A stretch of 64,000 bases of DNA from Cytobacillus sp. NJ13 (GCA_030348385.1 JAUCFP010000006.1:4863501-4927500); one strand, 5' to 3'; positions 45,651 to 55,231 are shown, numbered from the stretch's first letter. The notes: generated by a model from the letters alone, not told the origin. Program-made: numbers and translations.

Positions 45651-46039
45651 TTGAAATTCTTCAGATAGTCGGATTTTCGCTTGTAGCCACTTTCCTGGCG
45701 CTGATTGTTAAGGAGCAAAAACCCAATTTTGCTTTTTTGCTGATTGTATTTGTCGGCTGTGCCATCTTTCTTTTTCTGGTCGACCAAATTTATGCCATTA
45801 TCCATATGATTGAAAAGATTGCCGTCAATGCAAAGGTAAATATCGTATATGTTGAAACCATTTTAAAAATCATCGGAATTGCCTATATTGCTGAATTTGC
45901 AGCCCAGATTACGAAAGATGCAGGACAGGGGGCCATTGCAGCAAAAATTGAGATGGGCGGGAAGATACTTATACTCGCGATGGCTATCCCGATTCTTACT
46001 GTATTAATCGAAACCATCATTCGCATGATTCCGAGCTAG
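45651..46039 (+). CDS. spoIIIAD: stage III sporulation protein AD, frameshifted, ATT start
   Basis: Membrane subunit of the SpoIIIA complex. The sequence reads EILQIVGFSLVATFLALIVK from a likely ATT start at 45651 (AAAGGGGGG about 7 nt upstream; no ATG, GTG, TTG or CTG is in frame). After KEQ the frame breaks in the run CAAAACCC at 45717-45724. The rest (KPNFAFLLIVFVGCAIFLFL... to RMIPS) continues in another frame up to 46039. One extra A would restore a protein of about 129 residues that matches SpoIIIAD well. As it stands, the first frame stops after about 30 codons. A sequencing or assembly error in the A run is as likely as a real mutation. Confidence 0.8.
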
Positions 46040-46130
46040 CTTGCGGCGGCCTGCTGAATATGCAGGCTGCCGGACTGGACAAGCACATATTGCTGGCATT
46101 AGATAGGGTCTTTTAAAAGAGGTGAAAAAA

Positions 46131-47330
46131 ATGAAGCAAAGGATGCAGAAAATTTTATGGTTCAGTTTAATTCTATTCTTTTTCCTGGCACCAATTGTAC
46201 AAGCATCACCTAAGACCGGCGAAGCAGAGGAAACGATATCCCCTCAGGATTTAGTAGAATCTCAGGTGGAGAAGTTAGATCTAAATGAATTAAGAGGATT
46301 TTGGGAAGAAATCACAACAGAGTATGGAGGCTTTTTGCCTGAAAGCCAAAAGGGGAGCCTCTATGAATTTATAAAGGGAGAAAAAGAATTCTCACTAAAA
46401 GAGTGGGCTGCAGGCGCAATGAAGTTTGTGTTCCATGAGTTCATTGTAAATGGAAAACTGCTGGGAACCTTGATATTGCTGACGGTATTCAGCATGTTTC
46501 TCCAGTCCCTGCAGAATTCATTTGAAAAAAGCACTGTCAGTAAAGCGGCATATTCAATCGTGTTCATGGTTTTAATAATTATTGCGCTGAATAGCTTTCA
46601 TGTTGCGATCACTTACACACAGGAAACCATTTCAACCATGGTGTCATTCATAATGGCTCTCATACCGCTGCTGCTTGCACTGATTGCTTCTTCGGGAGGC
46701 GTGGTATCCGCTGCTTTTTTCCACCCGGTGATTTTATTTTTGATGAATGTCAGCGGATTATTTATCCAATATGTCATCCTTCCGCTTTTATTTTTATCAG
46801 CCCTGTTAAGCATTGTCAGCACATTGTCAGAACACTATAAGGTAACTCAGCTTGCGAATCTGCTCCGGAATTGGAGCATAGGGCTTCTTGGGATGTTTCT
46901 GACAGTCTTTTTGGGAGTTATATCAGTTCAGGGAGCCTCAGCCGCGGTTACTGATGGAATTACCATTCGTACAGCAAAATTTATTACTGGAAATTTCATT
47001 CCGGTCATTGGAAGGATGTTTACAGATGCGACTGATACCGTAATTAGCGCTTCGGTGCTATTGAAAAATACTGTTGGGATAGCAGGAGTCGCCATTCTCC
47101 TTATTATCGCAGCTTTTCCTGCAATCAAAATTTTAATGATTGCGTTTATATATAAATTTGCGGCAGCCATTTTGCAGCCGCTGGGGGGAGGGCCAATCAT
47201 TTCCTGCCTGGATATAATCAGCAAAAGCATCATCTATGTTTTTGCCGCTCTGGCCATCGTCTCCCTGATGTTTTTCCTTAGTATTACGGTTATTATAGCA
47301 GCCGGAAATTTGACCATGATGGTCAGGTAG
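46131..47330 (+). CDS. spoIIIAE: stage III sporulation protein AE
   Basis: A polytopic membrane protein of about 399 residues, with a signal-like N-terminus (WFSLILFFFLAPIVQA), a soluble stretch to about residue 95, then about eight transmembrane helices. Motifs include QGASAAVTDGITIRTAKFIT and LQPLGGGPIISCLD. It is a channel component of the SpoIIIA complex. The ATG at 46131 lies 7 nt after AGAGGTG; a GTG at 46122 is part of that site. A hairpin GCCTGC/GCAGGC lies between spoIIIAD and this gene. Confidence 0.93.
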   Translation: MKQRMQKILWFSLILFFFLAPIVQASPKTGEAEETISPQDLVESQVEKLDLNELRGFWEEITTEYGGFLPESQKGSLYEFIKGEKEFSLKEWAAGAMKFVFHEFIVNGKLLGTLILLTVFSMFLQSLQNSFEKSTVSKAAYSIVFMVLIIIALNSFHVAITYTQETISTMVSFIMALIPLLLALIASSGGVVSAAFFHPVILFLMNVSGLFIQYVILPLLFLSALLSIVSTLSEHYKVTQLANLLRNWSIGLLGMFLTVFLGVISVQGASAAVTDGITIRTAKFITGNFIPVIGRMFTDATDTVISASVLLKNTVGIAGVAILLIIAAFPAIKILMIAFIYKFAAAILQPLGGGPIISCLDIISKSIIYVFAALAIVSLMFFLSITVIIAAGNLTMMVR

Positions 47331-47342
47331 GGAGGGAATGAA

Positions 47343-47975
47343 GTGGATTTCATAAAAGAATGGGTAACGAACATCATATTATTTGTTCTGCTTGCCACTG
47401 TCATTGATATGCTCCTCCCCAGTTCCAAGCTTCAGAAATACACAAAAATGGTGACAGGACTGCTGCTGATTGCGATTATACTTACACCAATTTTAAGAAT
47501 TATATCAAGTGATTTTGAAGAGGCCCTTGTTTCAGTGCCAGTTTTTGAGGCATCGGGAGAAAAAAATATGGAAAATTTAATAGAAATGAAGAAAAAAGAA
47601 ATACAAGCCTCAAGTGATGCATATATTTTAGAACAAATGGCTGTCCACATGAAACAGGACGCAGAAGAGGAGTTGATGGAACAGTACGGTCTGGAAATTG
47701 CTAACATTGATATTTTAGTAGATGAAAGCAGTGATCAAGCCTTCCCGGATAACCTGCAAAAGGTCATGATCCAACTCAAAGCAGAAGATGCAGAAGCTGA
47801 AGCTGTAGAAGTGGTTAAAACAGTAGAAATCAATGCCGGGAAACCTCTTCCATCCAGCGGGCCTGAACATGAAGACGCAGTAAGAATTGCTTCTCTTCTC
47901 GCACAAAAATGGAATGTAGACGCAAACTCAATCGAAGTTCTGGTAGAAGGGGGGAATATGGATAAGGATGGATAA
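47343..47975 (+). CDS. spoIIIAF: stage III sporulation protein AF
   Basis: A 210-residue protein with two N-terminal transmembrane helices (NIILFVLLATVIDMLL and LLLIAIILTPILRII), then a soluble ring-building-motif-like domain facing the intermembrane space. It starts with GTG behind AGGGAGGG and overlaps spoIIIAG by 8 bases. Confidence 0.92.
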   Translation: MDFIKEWVTNIILFVLLATVIDMLLPSSKLQKYTKMVTGLLLIAIILTPILRIISSDFEEALVSVPVFEASGEKNMENLIEMKKKEIQASSDAYILEQMAVHMKQDAEEELMEQYGLEIANIDILVDESSDQAFPDNLQKVMIQLKAEDAEAEAVEVVKTVEINAGKPLPSSGPEHEDAVRIASLLAQKWNVDANSIEVLVEGGNMDKDG

Positions 47976-48639
47976 TGAAAAAGGTCCTTTCACATGGATA
48001 AAGAAGATGATTTCCAAAGATGGGCAGTCTGATAAGAAACCCGGTAAATTCCATTATTTGCTGCTTGTTCTCCTTTTTGGAGCAGCGATCATGCTGGTCA
48101 GCAATACACTGTTTCAAGAAGACAGCTCTACCGAGGATTTGTCCGTTTTTAAAAATGGAGAAGAAGAAGTAAAGCAGGAGGAAGAGGTGCCAGTATTCGG
48201 CCAGCAGAAATCTGGAGGAAATGACACAATCGCCAATTATGAAAAGGCATACGAAGCTCAAATAAAAGAGGCACTTGATGCAATCGTCGGAGTAGAAGAT
48301 GCCACTGTTGTGGTTAATGTGGATGCCACAGAGAAGAAAGTCCTTGAAAAAAACAAAACGACCCAAACACAAAAAACCGATGAAACAGATCGGGAAGGCG
48401 GCAAAAGGAAGGTTGAGGATCAGTCACAGGAGGAACAGCTTGTGATTGTCCGAAATGGAGAAAAAGAGGTTCCCATTGTCATAGAAACCAAGAAACCTGA
48501 AATAAGGGGAGTGCTGGTTGTGGCAAAAGGGGCTGAAAATATACAAGTGAAAAAGTGGATTATAGAGGCAGTAACAAGAGCGCTTGATGTTCCAAGTCAT
48601 AGAGTATCCGTAATGCCTAAAAAAACTAAGGGGGAATAA
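47968..48639 (+). CDS. spoIIIAG: stage III sporulation protein AG
   Basis: A 223-residue protein with one transmembrane helix (YLLLVLLFGAAIMLVSNTLF) and a large extracytoplasmic ring-building domain (YEAQIKEALDAIVGVEDATV onwards). SpoIIIAG forms a large ring connecting mother cell and forespore. An acidic/Lys-rich insert lies about residues 125-155. Confidence 0.93.
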   Translation: MDNEKGPFTWIKKMISKDGQSDKKPGKFHYLLLVLLFGAAIMLVSNTLFQEDSSTEDLSVFKNGEEEVKQEEEVPVFGQQKSGGNDTIANYEKAYEAQIKEALDAIVGVEDATVVVNVDATEKKVLEKNKTTQTQKTDETDREGGKRKVEDQSQEEQLVIVRNGEKEVPIVIETKKPEIRGVLVVAKGAENIQVKKWIIEAVTRALDVPSHRVSVMPKKTKGE

Positions 48640-48642
48640 TAG

Positions 48643-49182
48643 ATGCTTTTAAAGAAACAAACGGTCTGGCTATTAACAATGCTGAGTTTGGTGGTTGTAT
48701 TATCTGTATATTACGTAACATCTCCGGAGCAAAAAGGCAGTGACCTTGCTGCAATAGAAGAAAAGGCAGAGGGAGAAATGGAATCAGTTGAAAGTGAAGA
48801 TGGCAAGGCGATCATTACAAACACTGCCAGTGATGAAATGTTTGAAACTCTGCGCCTTCAGCTTGACGATGAGCGCAGCCGCATGAAGGAGGATCTTACA
48901 GAGGTCCTAGGTCAAACAGATCTTCCGGCTGAAGAAAGAATGAAGGCAAAAGATCAAATTGATGAATTAAATGAAATCGCTCAAAAAGAAGCGATGCTTG
49001 AAACATTAATCAGAGCAATGGATTATGAAGATGTACTTGTCCGTGCTGATGGCAAGAAGGTTCAAATTACGGTTAAGGCAAAAGATCATTCAGCTTCCGC
49101 TGCAAACAATATCATTCAGGAAGTAAGGAACGAAATTGGGCAGCTTGAGGCAGTAGCCGTTGAATTCCAGGTTGAAAAGTAA
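48643..49182 (+). CDS. spoIIIAH: stage III sporulation protein AH
   Basis: A 179-residue protein with one transmembrane helix (TVWLLTMLSLVVVLSVYYVT) and a C-terminal YscJ/FliF-like ring domain that binds forespore SpoIIQ. It is the last gene of the operon, just before a terminator. Confidence 0.93.
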   Translation: MLLKKQTVWLLTMLSLVVVLSVYYVTSPEQKGSDLAAIEEKAEGEMESVESEDGKAIITNTASDEMFETLRLQLDDERSRMKEDLTEVLGQTDLPAEERMKAKDQIDELNEIAQKEAMLETLIRAMDYEDVLVRADGKKVQITVKAKDHSASAANNIIQEVRNEIGQLEAVAVEFQVEK

Positions 49183-49191
49183 AAGATATAG

Positions 49192-49229
49192 AGGGAGCCT
49201 GCAAAATTCCTGCAGGCTCCCTTTATAAT
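49192..49229 (+). terminator. terminator of the spoIIIA operon
   Basis: AGGGAGCCTGCA / TGCAGGCTCCCT perfect stem, followed by a modest T-rich tail. Confidence 0.82.
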
Positions 49230-49406
49230 TTCGTTTGCGGTTTGGTAACTTTTTCATATAAGTGCATAATATAAAAGTCCTGTTTACTATAGAAATCTGG
49301 ATGAATTTCGTGTAAATCATCTGAAATATTTCACAAAAAATTAGAAAAATATTAAAATGAAATAAAGGATGGATACAGAAATTATTATCCAGTACATAAT
49401 AGGATG

Positions 49407-49455
49407 TTGAAGTTTTATAAGGTCTTATCGTATGATATTAGTATCTAGTCATAAT
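49407..49455 (+). promoter_or_regulatory. accBC promoter with FapR-like operator
   Basis: TTGAAG (49407-49412), 18-base spacer and TATGAT (49431-49436) form a SigA promoter. Directly after it is ATTAGTATCTAGTCATAAT (49437-49455), an imperfect inverted repeat across the expected transcription start. It matches 16 of 18 positions of the FapR operator pattern TTAGTACCTRRTCTTAAT as I recall it. Confidence 0.55.
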
Positions 49456-49560
49456 TAAATCATGCAGAACATTCCTGCCGTATGTTCTAATTCTTTGCAG
49501 CAAAAGTATTTATACGGACTAAAGGAATTGTCATGCAGTGAGAAAACAAGGGGTGCAAAA

Positions 49561-50061
49561 ATGTTAAAAGTACAAGAAATCCGTGAACTGATTAAATTGG
49601 TTGATCAGTCAAATATTGATGAATTTGTATATGAGCATGAAGGTTCAAAAATTCAGATGAAGAAAAAAGGCAATGAAGCAGCCGTTGTTCAGCAAGTTCA
49701 GCCGGCAGCTGTTCAGGCGTTAGCTCCTGCTCCGCAGCCAGTCCAGCCAGCTGCTGTAAAAGTGGAAGAGCCAAAAGCAGAAGCGCCGGCACAGGCACTG
49801 CAGGCTGATGCCGCGGAAGATTTACATAAGATTGTCTCACCAATGGTAGGGACCTTTTATCAATCATCATCACCTGATGCCGACGCATATGTAAAATCCG
49901 GCTCTAAGGTTACAAAAGATTCCATTGTCTGCATTGTAGAAGCAATGAAGTTATTTAATGAAATTGAAGCAGAAGTCAATGGCGAAATTGTAGAAGTGCT
50001 TGTAAAGGACGGTCAATTAGTTGAATATGGCCAGCCACTATTTTTAGTAAAGCCTGAATAA
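49561..50061 (+). CDS. accB: biotin carboxyl carrier protein of acetyl-CoA carboxylase
   Basis: A 166-residue carrier for the first step of fatty acid synthesis. The N-terminal region binds partners, a Gln/Pro/Ala-rich linker follows (about 40-85), and the C-terminal biotinyl domain has the biotinylated Lys130 in [11 protein letters not shown]. The ATG at 49561 follows AAGGGGTG; the longer open frame upstream has no site and lies over the leader. Confidence 0.95.
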   Translation: MLKVQEIRELIKLVDQSNIDEFVYEHEGSKIQMKKKGNEAAVVQQVQPAAVQALAPAPQPVQPAAVKVEEPKAEAPAQALQADAAEDLHKIVSPMVGTFYQSSSPDADAYVKSGSKVTKDSIVCIVEAMKLFNEIEAEVNGEIVEVLVKDGQLVEYGQPLFLVKPE

Positions 50062-50074
50062 GGAGCGGTTACAG

Positions 50075-51427
50075 ATGATCAAAAAACTCTTGATTGCCAA
50101 CAGAGGAGAAATAGCGGTCCGCATCATTAGGGCAGCCCGCGAGATGGGGATAGAATCTGTAGCTGTATTTTCAGAGGCTGACAGGGAAGCACTCCATGTT
50201 CAGCTGGCCGATGAGGCTTACTGCATTGGCCCGAAAGCGTCAAAGGACAGCTATTTGAATTTTACCAATATAATTAGTGTCGCTAAGCTTACAGGCTGTG
50301 ACGCCATCCATCCAGGTTATGGATTCCTAGCTGAAAATGCGGACTTTGCTGAACTGTGCAGAGAATGCAATATTATCTTTGTCGGCCCGACTCCAGAAGC
50401 CATCAGCAAAATGGGTACAAAGGATATTGCAAGGGAAACCATGAAGGAAGCAGGAGTACCGATTGTTCCTGGCTCCAACGGAATCATAAAGGATGCAGAA
50501 GATGCTATTCAGCTAGCTGAAAAGATTGAATATCCGGTAATTATTAAAGCGACTGCCGGCGGAGGCGGGAAAGGAATCCGCGTAGCGCGCAATGAGCAAG
50601 AGCTTATTAAAGGAATTACGATTACCCAGCAGGAAGCACTAACTGCGTTCGGAAATCCTGGTGTTTATATTGAAAAATATATTGAGGACTTCCGCCATGT
50701 GGAGATCCAGGTTCTTGCAGACAATTATGGAAACACCGTTCATCTAGGGGAAAGGGATTGCTCTATTCAAAGGCGTCTGCAAAAGCTGCTGGAGGAAACG
50801 CCTTCACCTGCCCTTGACGGTGAAACACGCGAAGAAATGGGAAATGCAGCTGTTAAAGCAGCAAAAGCGGTTGATTATACAGGCGCTGGCACGATAGAAT
50901 TTATATACGATTATCAAAATCGCAAATTCTATTTCATGGAAATGAACACGCGTATCCAGGTGGAGCATCCTGTTACAGAAATGGTTACAGGGGTCGATTT
51001 AATCAAGGAGCAAATTAAGGTTGCTTCAGGTGAAAAGCTTAATTTCACACAGAGCGATGTTACATTTAGCGGCTGGTCGATCGAATGCAGAATTAATGCG
51101 GAAAACCCGGAGAAGAACTTTATGCCATCAGCAGGAAAAATCAATATGTATCTTCCTCCTGGCGGGCTGGGTGTCAGAGTGGACTCTGCTGCCTACCCGG
51201 GCTATATGATTCCTCCATATTACGATTCAATGATTGCGAAAGTGATCACTTACGGCAATACTAGAGAAGAAGCTATTTCTCGAATGAAAAGGGCATTAAG
51301 TGAATTTGTAGTGGAAGGGGTTCATACAACAATCCCATTCCACCTCAAGCTCCTAAGCCACGAAAAATTTGTGGAAGGGCAGTTTAATACGAAATTTCTT
51401 GAATTGCACGATGTAATGAATTCTTAA
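50075..51427 (+). CDS. accC: biotin carboxylase subunit of acetyl-CoA carboxylase
   Basis: ATP-dependent carboxylation of biotin on AccB. 450 residues with the ATP-grasp fold: [54 protein letters not shown] and [18 protein letters not shown]. It lies 13 bases after accB, so they form an operon. Confidence 0.97.
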   Translation: MIKKLLIANRGEIAVRIIRAAREMGIESVAVFSEADREALHVQLADEAYCIGPKASKDSYLNFTNIISVAKLTGCDAIHPGYGFLAENADFAELCRECNIIFVGPTPEAISKMGTKDIARETMKEAGVPIVPGSNGIIKDAEDAIQLAEKIEYPVIIKATAGGGGKGIRVARNEQELIKGITITQQEALTAFGNPGVYIEKYIEDFRHVEIQVLADNYGNTVHLGERDCSIQRRLQKLLEETPSPALDGETREEMGNAAVKAAKAVDYTGAGTIEFIYDYQNRKFYFMEMNTRIQVEHPVTEMVTGVDLIKEQIKVASGEKLNFTQSDVTFSGWSIECRINAENPEKNFMPSAGKINMYLPPGGLGVRVDSAAYPGYMIPPYYDSMIAKVITYGNTREEAISRMKRALSEFVVEGVHTTIPFHLKLLSHEKFVEGQFNTKFLELHDVMNS

Positions 51428-51447
51428 AGACTTGTGGAGGTGCTGAA

Positions 51448-51855
51448 ATGAGCGAAAATAATATTCTCGAAATGAGCCCTGAAAATTCTGGCCTTGGCAA
51501 GGTGGAAATTGCACCGGAAGTTATTGAGGTTATTGCCGGCATTGCTGCTTCAGAAGTAGAAGGCGTAGCGCAAATGCGCGGAAACTTTGCTACAGGAGTG
51601 GTTGAAAGGCTCGGTAAAAAGAACCATGGAAAAGGCGTTAAAGTCGAATTAACAGAAGATGGCATCAAAGTTGATGTATATTGTCTGATGAAATTCGGCG
51701 TGTCCATTCCAAGCGTTGCCCAAAAAATTCAGGATAACATCCGTCAGGCCCTCCTGAATATGACAGCCCTGGACGCCCAGGAAGTAAACATTCACGTAGT
51801 AGGAATCATGTTTGAAAACCAAAAGCATGAGGTTGAATACGAACAGGAAATGTAA
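51448..51855 (+). CDS. yqhY: Asp23/Gls24 family protein YqhY
   Basis: A 135-residue DUF322 protein: VIEVIAGIAASEVEGVAQMR at the start, VYCLMKFGVSIPSVAQKIQD and VNIHVVGIMFE later. In B. subtilis YqhY is linked to acetyl-CoA carboxylase control, consistent with its place after accC. TGGAGGTG precedes the ATG; a terminator follows. Confidence 0.93.
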   Translation: MSENNILEMSPENSGLGKVEIAPEVIEVIAGIAASEVEGVAQMRGNFATGVVERLGKKNHGKGVKVELTEDGIKVDVYCLMKFGVSIPSVAQKIQDNIRQALLNMTALDAQEVNIHVVGIMFENQKHEVEYEQEM

Positions 51856-51864
51856 CGCACCATC

Positions 51865-51898
51865 AAGCCAAAGACATAAAACTCGTCTTTGGCTTTTC
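51865..51898 (+). terminator. terminator of accBC-yqhY
   Basis: AAGCCAAAGAC / GTCTTTGGCTT stem with TTTTCTC tail. Confidence 0.85.
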
Positions 51899-52131
51899 TC
51901 ATGGTTCATTCTCTTCATCATTCACTCCTTAAGACGTTATAAAGGAGTTTTTAAAGGGAAAATTAATTTCATAAGTTTCCATGCCTAAAATCATGTTTCT
52001 GCTCAAACATAATGCTCATGTTGTAGTGCGAAGATTCCTTACTTATGCTATTATCTTCTTATGCAATTTTTGGACGTGCAAATGCTCAAAAATGAAAATT
52101 ACTATGTTAGCCATAAAGGAGTTTTATAAAG

Positions 52132-52521
52132 ATGAAGAGAAGAACAGCCAGAGAAAAAGCATTGCAGGCTTTATTTCAGATTGATGTAAGCGGGACAGAG
52201 CCGGAGACTGCCATCGAACACGTTTTAGAGGGTGAAAAAAGCGATGAGTACCTGAACAAACTAGTATCAGGTGTCCTGCAGCATAAAGAAACAATTGATG
52301 GCGAAATCAAAGGATTTCTTGAAAAATGGACGCTGGAAAGGCTTGCTACTGTAGACCGCAATATTCTGCGCTTATCCGTTTTTGAGCTGCTGTATTTAGC
52401 GGAGGAAGTGCCAGCCAATGTGGTGCTCGATGAAGCAATAGAAATCGCCAAACTTTACGGTGATGATCAGTCAAGCAAGTTTATTAATGGTGTTTTATCA
52501 AAGGTAAAAGAAAAGCTCTAA
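52132..52521 (+). CDS. nusB: transcription antitermination protein NusB
   Basis: A 129-residue all-helical RNA-binding protein of the rRNA antitermination complex (KRRTAREKALQALFQID, RNILRLSVFELLYL, NVVLDEAIEIAKLYGDD). AAAGGAG lies about 10 nt before the ATG. Confidence 0.95.
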   Translation: MKRRTAREKALQALFQIDVSGTEPETAIEHVLEGEKSDEYLNKLVSGVLQHKETIDGEIKGFLEKWTLERLATVDRNILRLSVFELLYLAEEVPANVVLDEAIEIAKLYGDDQSSKFINGVLSKVKEKL

Positions 52522-52629
52522 AAAACATTAGAATTCTGACTCACACTGAATGTGCTGGCACTATCTAGATGCAAGCGAGCCGGCAGTCCTTATCATAGGC
52601 GCTTCCGAGTTCCTGATAGGGGGATAAAA

Positions 52630-53487
52630 ATGGCTGCAGAATTAATAGATGGAAAAGAAATTGCAAGAAAGAAACAGGATCAAATCGGCTCAGAAGTGCA
52701 AAAGCTGAAGGCGGCAGGGATTACGCCAGGCCTGGCCGTTATTTTAGCGGGGAATAATCAGGCGTCCAGAACATATGTGAAAAACAAGCAGAAAACCTGC
52801 GATAAGCTGGGCATGAATTCTATGCTTATTGAACTTCCCGAAAGCGTCAGTGAGCAAGAGCTTATCAGAAAAATCACAGAGTTAAACGAAAGTGATGATA
52901 TCCATGGAATCCTTGTCCAGCTGCCGCTCCCAAGCCATATTAATGAAAAAGCCATCATCGAGACCATATCTCCTGACAAAGATGTTGATGGGTTTCATCC
53001 CATAAATATTGGCAGGATGATGACAGCTCAGGATGCATTTATCCCTTGTACTCCCGCAGGGATCATTGAAATGCTGGATAGCATTGGTGCAGACATTTCC
53101 GGAAAGCATGTAGTGGTTATTGGCAGAAGCAACATTGTAGGGAAGCCCGCCGGGCAGCTGTTCCTTAATGAAGACGCTACTGTCACATACTGTCATTCGA
53201 AAACGGCTAATCTGAAGGAATATACAAAGCGGGCGGATATCCTGGTGGCTGCAGCAGGGAAAGCGAAATTAATCACAGAAGCCCATGTTAAAGATGGCGC
53301 AATCGTGATAGATGTCGGCATGAATCGAAATGAGGAAGGAAAGCTTTGCGGCGATGTTGATTTCGAGGCAGTTAAGCACAAAGCAGGATTTATTACTCCT
53401 GTTCCAGGCGGAGTGGGACCGATGACAATTACCATGTTAATGCATAATACTTTAAAGGCAGCAAAGTCTTCCATTAGCAAAATCTAA
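52630..53487 (+). CDS. folD: bifunctional methylene-THF dehydrogenase / methenyl-THF cyclohydrolase
   Basis: Interconverts 5,10-methylene-, 5,10-methenyl- and 10-formyl-THF with NADP. It has [17 protein letters not shown] (catalytic Lys), [43 protein letters not shown] and [15 protein letters not shown]. About 285 residues is normal. The ATG at 52630 lies 7 nt after AGGGGG; the open frame upstream is leader. The leader (52551-52620) may hold a decayed repeat. Confidence 0.95.
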   Translation: MAAELIDGKEIARKKQDQIGSEVQKLKAAGITPGLAVILAGNNQASRTYVKNKQKTCDKLGMNSMLIELPESVSEQELIRKITELNESDDIHGILVQLPLPSHINEKAIIETISPDKDVDGFHPINIGRMMTAQDAFIPCTPAGIIEMLDSIGADISGKHVVVIGRSNIVGKPAGQLFLNEDATVTYCHSKTANLKEYTKRADILVAAAGKAKLITEAHVKDGAIVIDVGMNRNEEGKLCGDVDFEAVKHKAGFITPVPGGVGPMTITMLMHNTLKAAKSSISKI

Positions 53488-53514
53488 AAGTAATGGCCGC
53501 CAGAGATGCAAAAT

Positions 53515-53596
53515 CTGTCCATTTCCATTATCCTGTATTTAGGAAACCTGTCATGCAGGTATAAGCATGCGGGCTGAATGGAAGGACAGTTTTTTT
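53515..53596 (+). terminator. long-range terminator between folD and xseA
   Basis: CTGTCC-TTCCATT (53515-53529, two-base bulge) pairs with AATGGAAGGACAG (53577-53589), then seven T. The 47-nt loop holds its own hairpin (CCTGTCATGCAGG). Confidence 0.7.
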
Positions 53597-53649
53597 GCGT
53601 TATTGCTCTTGGTGAGATGCAATGCAGCTTCAGCATAAAGGAGATTGTT

Positions 53650-54990
53650 ATGAAGGAACAGCAGTATCTGACAGTAAACGCACTGACCAAATACATAAAA
53701 AGAAAATTTGATGCCGACCCTCATCTGCAAAATATATTGGTTAAGGGAGAAATCTCAAACTTTAAACAGCATTCAAGCGGCCATATGTATTTCACCTTAA
53801 AGGATGAGAAAGCCCGAATTTTAGCTGTAATGTTTGCAGGAAATGCGAGAACCATGAAATTTAGGCCAGAGAATGGCATGAAAGTCTTAGTTCGCGGAGC
53901 CATTTCCGTTTATGAATCCAGCGGGCAATATCAAATATACGTACAGGAAATGCAGCCGGACGGGATTGGTGAACTTTATCTGGCTTATGAACAGCTTAAA
54001 GAAAAACTTGAGAAAGAAGGATTCTTTTCGCCTGCACATAAAAAAGAGATCCCGCGTTATCCAAGAACAGTTGCTGTTATTACATCCCCTACTGGAGCTG
54101 CAATCAGAGATATTCTGACAACGCTCAAAAGGCGCTATCCAATTGCGAACATACTTATCTACCCTGCGCTTGTTCAGGGTAACCAGGCAGCTCCCTCTAT
54201 TGTGAAAGCGATAACTGAAGCTAATTCCTCTGGGGATGCCGATGTCTTAATCATCGGCCGGGGCGGAGGCTCTATTGAAGAGCTTTGGGCCTTTAATGAA
54301 GAAGCTGTAGCCAGAGCAATATTCAAGTCCGAAATACCTATTATTTCAGCTGTCGGCCATGAAACGGATTTTACAATAGCAGATTTTGTTGCAGATTTAA
54401 GGGCCCCCACCCCAACGGGAGCTGCAGAAATGGCAGTTCCGCATATTGATGACTTGACGGAAAGGCTTTTCAACAGGCAATCAAGGCTGATAAGAGCGAT
54501 GAAAGAACAAGTTGCACTGCAAAATGAAAGGCTTCTAAGGGTGCAGAAATCATACGCTTTCAGATACCCGCAAAAATTGTATGAACAAAAAATGGAACAG
54601 CTGGATAAAGTAACCGAACAGCTAATGAGAGGGTCAAGAAGGCTGCACGATTTAAAGCTGGAGCAGGCAGAAACCCTGCAAAAAAGGCTGGTTAGGAGTC
54701 ATCCAGGACAACTAAAGGATCAGGCGAAAGAAAAAAATGATCGGCTTCATAAGCTTTTAAACAGAACAATGGCAAATATCCTGGCTGCAAAAGAAAAGGA
54801 CTTTGCGAGGGTCATTTCAACCCTCGAGGCACTCAGTCCTCTTAAAATTATGGATAGGGGCTATAGCCTTGCTTATACAGAAAAGGAAACCCTAATAAAG
54901 ACCGTGTCCCAAGTTAAAGCGGATGATATGATAAAATTGAAGATATCTGATGGAACCATTGAATGCAAGGTAACGGATATTGAGGAGTGA
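53650..54990 (+). CDS. xseA: exodeoxyribonuclease VII large subunit
   Basis: DNA-degrading subunit of about 446 residues. An N-terminal OB fold ([20 protein letters not shown]) binds DNA; the catalytic domain has [35 protein letters not shown] and [23 protein letters not shown] (split here at family motifs); the C-terminal half is a long coiled coil. The ATG at 53650 lies 6 nt after AAAGGAG. The stop overlaps the xseB ribosome site. Confidence 0.94.
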   Translation: MKEQQYLTVNALTKYIKRKFDADPHLQNILVKGEISNFKQHSSGHMYFTLKDEKARILAVMFAGNARTMKFRPENGMKVLVRGAISVYESSGQYQIYVQEMQPDGIGELYLAYEQLKEKLEKEGFFSPAHKKEIPRYPRTVAVITSPTGAAIRDILTTLKRRYPIANILIYPALVQGNQAAPSIVKAITEANSSGDADVLIIGRGGGSIEELWAFNEEAVARAIFKSEIPIISAVGHETDFTIADFVADLRAPTPTGAAEMAVPHIDDLTERLFNRQSRLIRAMKEQVALQNERLLRVQKSYAFRYPQKLYEQKMEQLDKVTEQLMRGSRRLHDLKLEQAETLQKRLVRSHPGQLKDQAKEKNDRLHKLLNRTMANILAAKEKDFARVISTLEALSPLKIMDRGYSLAYTEKETLIKTVSQVKADDMIKLKISDGTIECKVTDIEE

Positions 54991-54995
54991 ATGGC

Positions 54996-55229
54996 ATGGC
55001 GAATGAAAAACAACTTTCATTTGAACAAGCGATGGAAGAACTTGAAGTTATTGTAGAAAAGCTTGAAGAGGGAGATGTTCCCCTTGAAGAGGCTATAAAT
55101 ATTTATAAAAAAGGCATGGAGCTTTCAAAATTATGTCATGATAAGCTTAAAAACGTGGAATCACAGCTTACAGAAATACTGACGGAGGATGGCCGTAAAG
55201 CAAACTTCGCCATTCCGGAGGAGGAATAA
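54996..55229 (+). CDS. xseB: exodeoxyribonuclease VII small subunit
   Basis: A 77-residue helical-hairpin subunit: [20 protein letters not shown] and [16 protein letters not shown]. Several copies bind the coiled coil of XseA. The ATG at 54996 lies 8 nt after TGAGGAG; a GTG at 54987 overlaps that site. Confidence 0.94.
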   Translation: MANEKQLSFEQAMEELEVIVEKLEEGDVPLEEAINIYKKGMELSKLCHDKLKNVESQLTEILTEDGRKANFAIPEEE

Positions 55230-55231
55230 TC

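Noticed and set aside
45715..45724. Programmed -1 frameshifting to explain spoIIIAD
   Set aside because: A -1 slip at CAA-AAC would give the right product, but the site lacks a true XXXYYYZ slippery heptamer and four A are too few for efficient slippage, so a mutation or sequence error is simpler.
51981..52184. 67-codon frame running into nusB
   Set aside because: Lacks a ribosome site and overlaps the nusB start in another frame.
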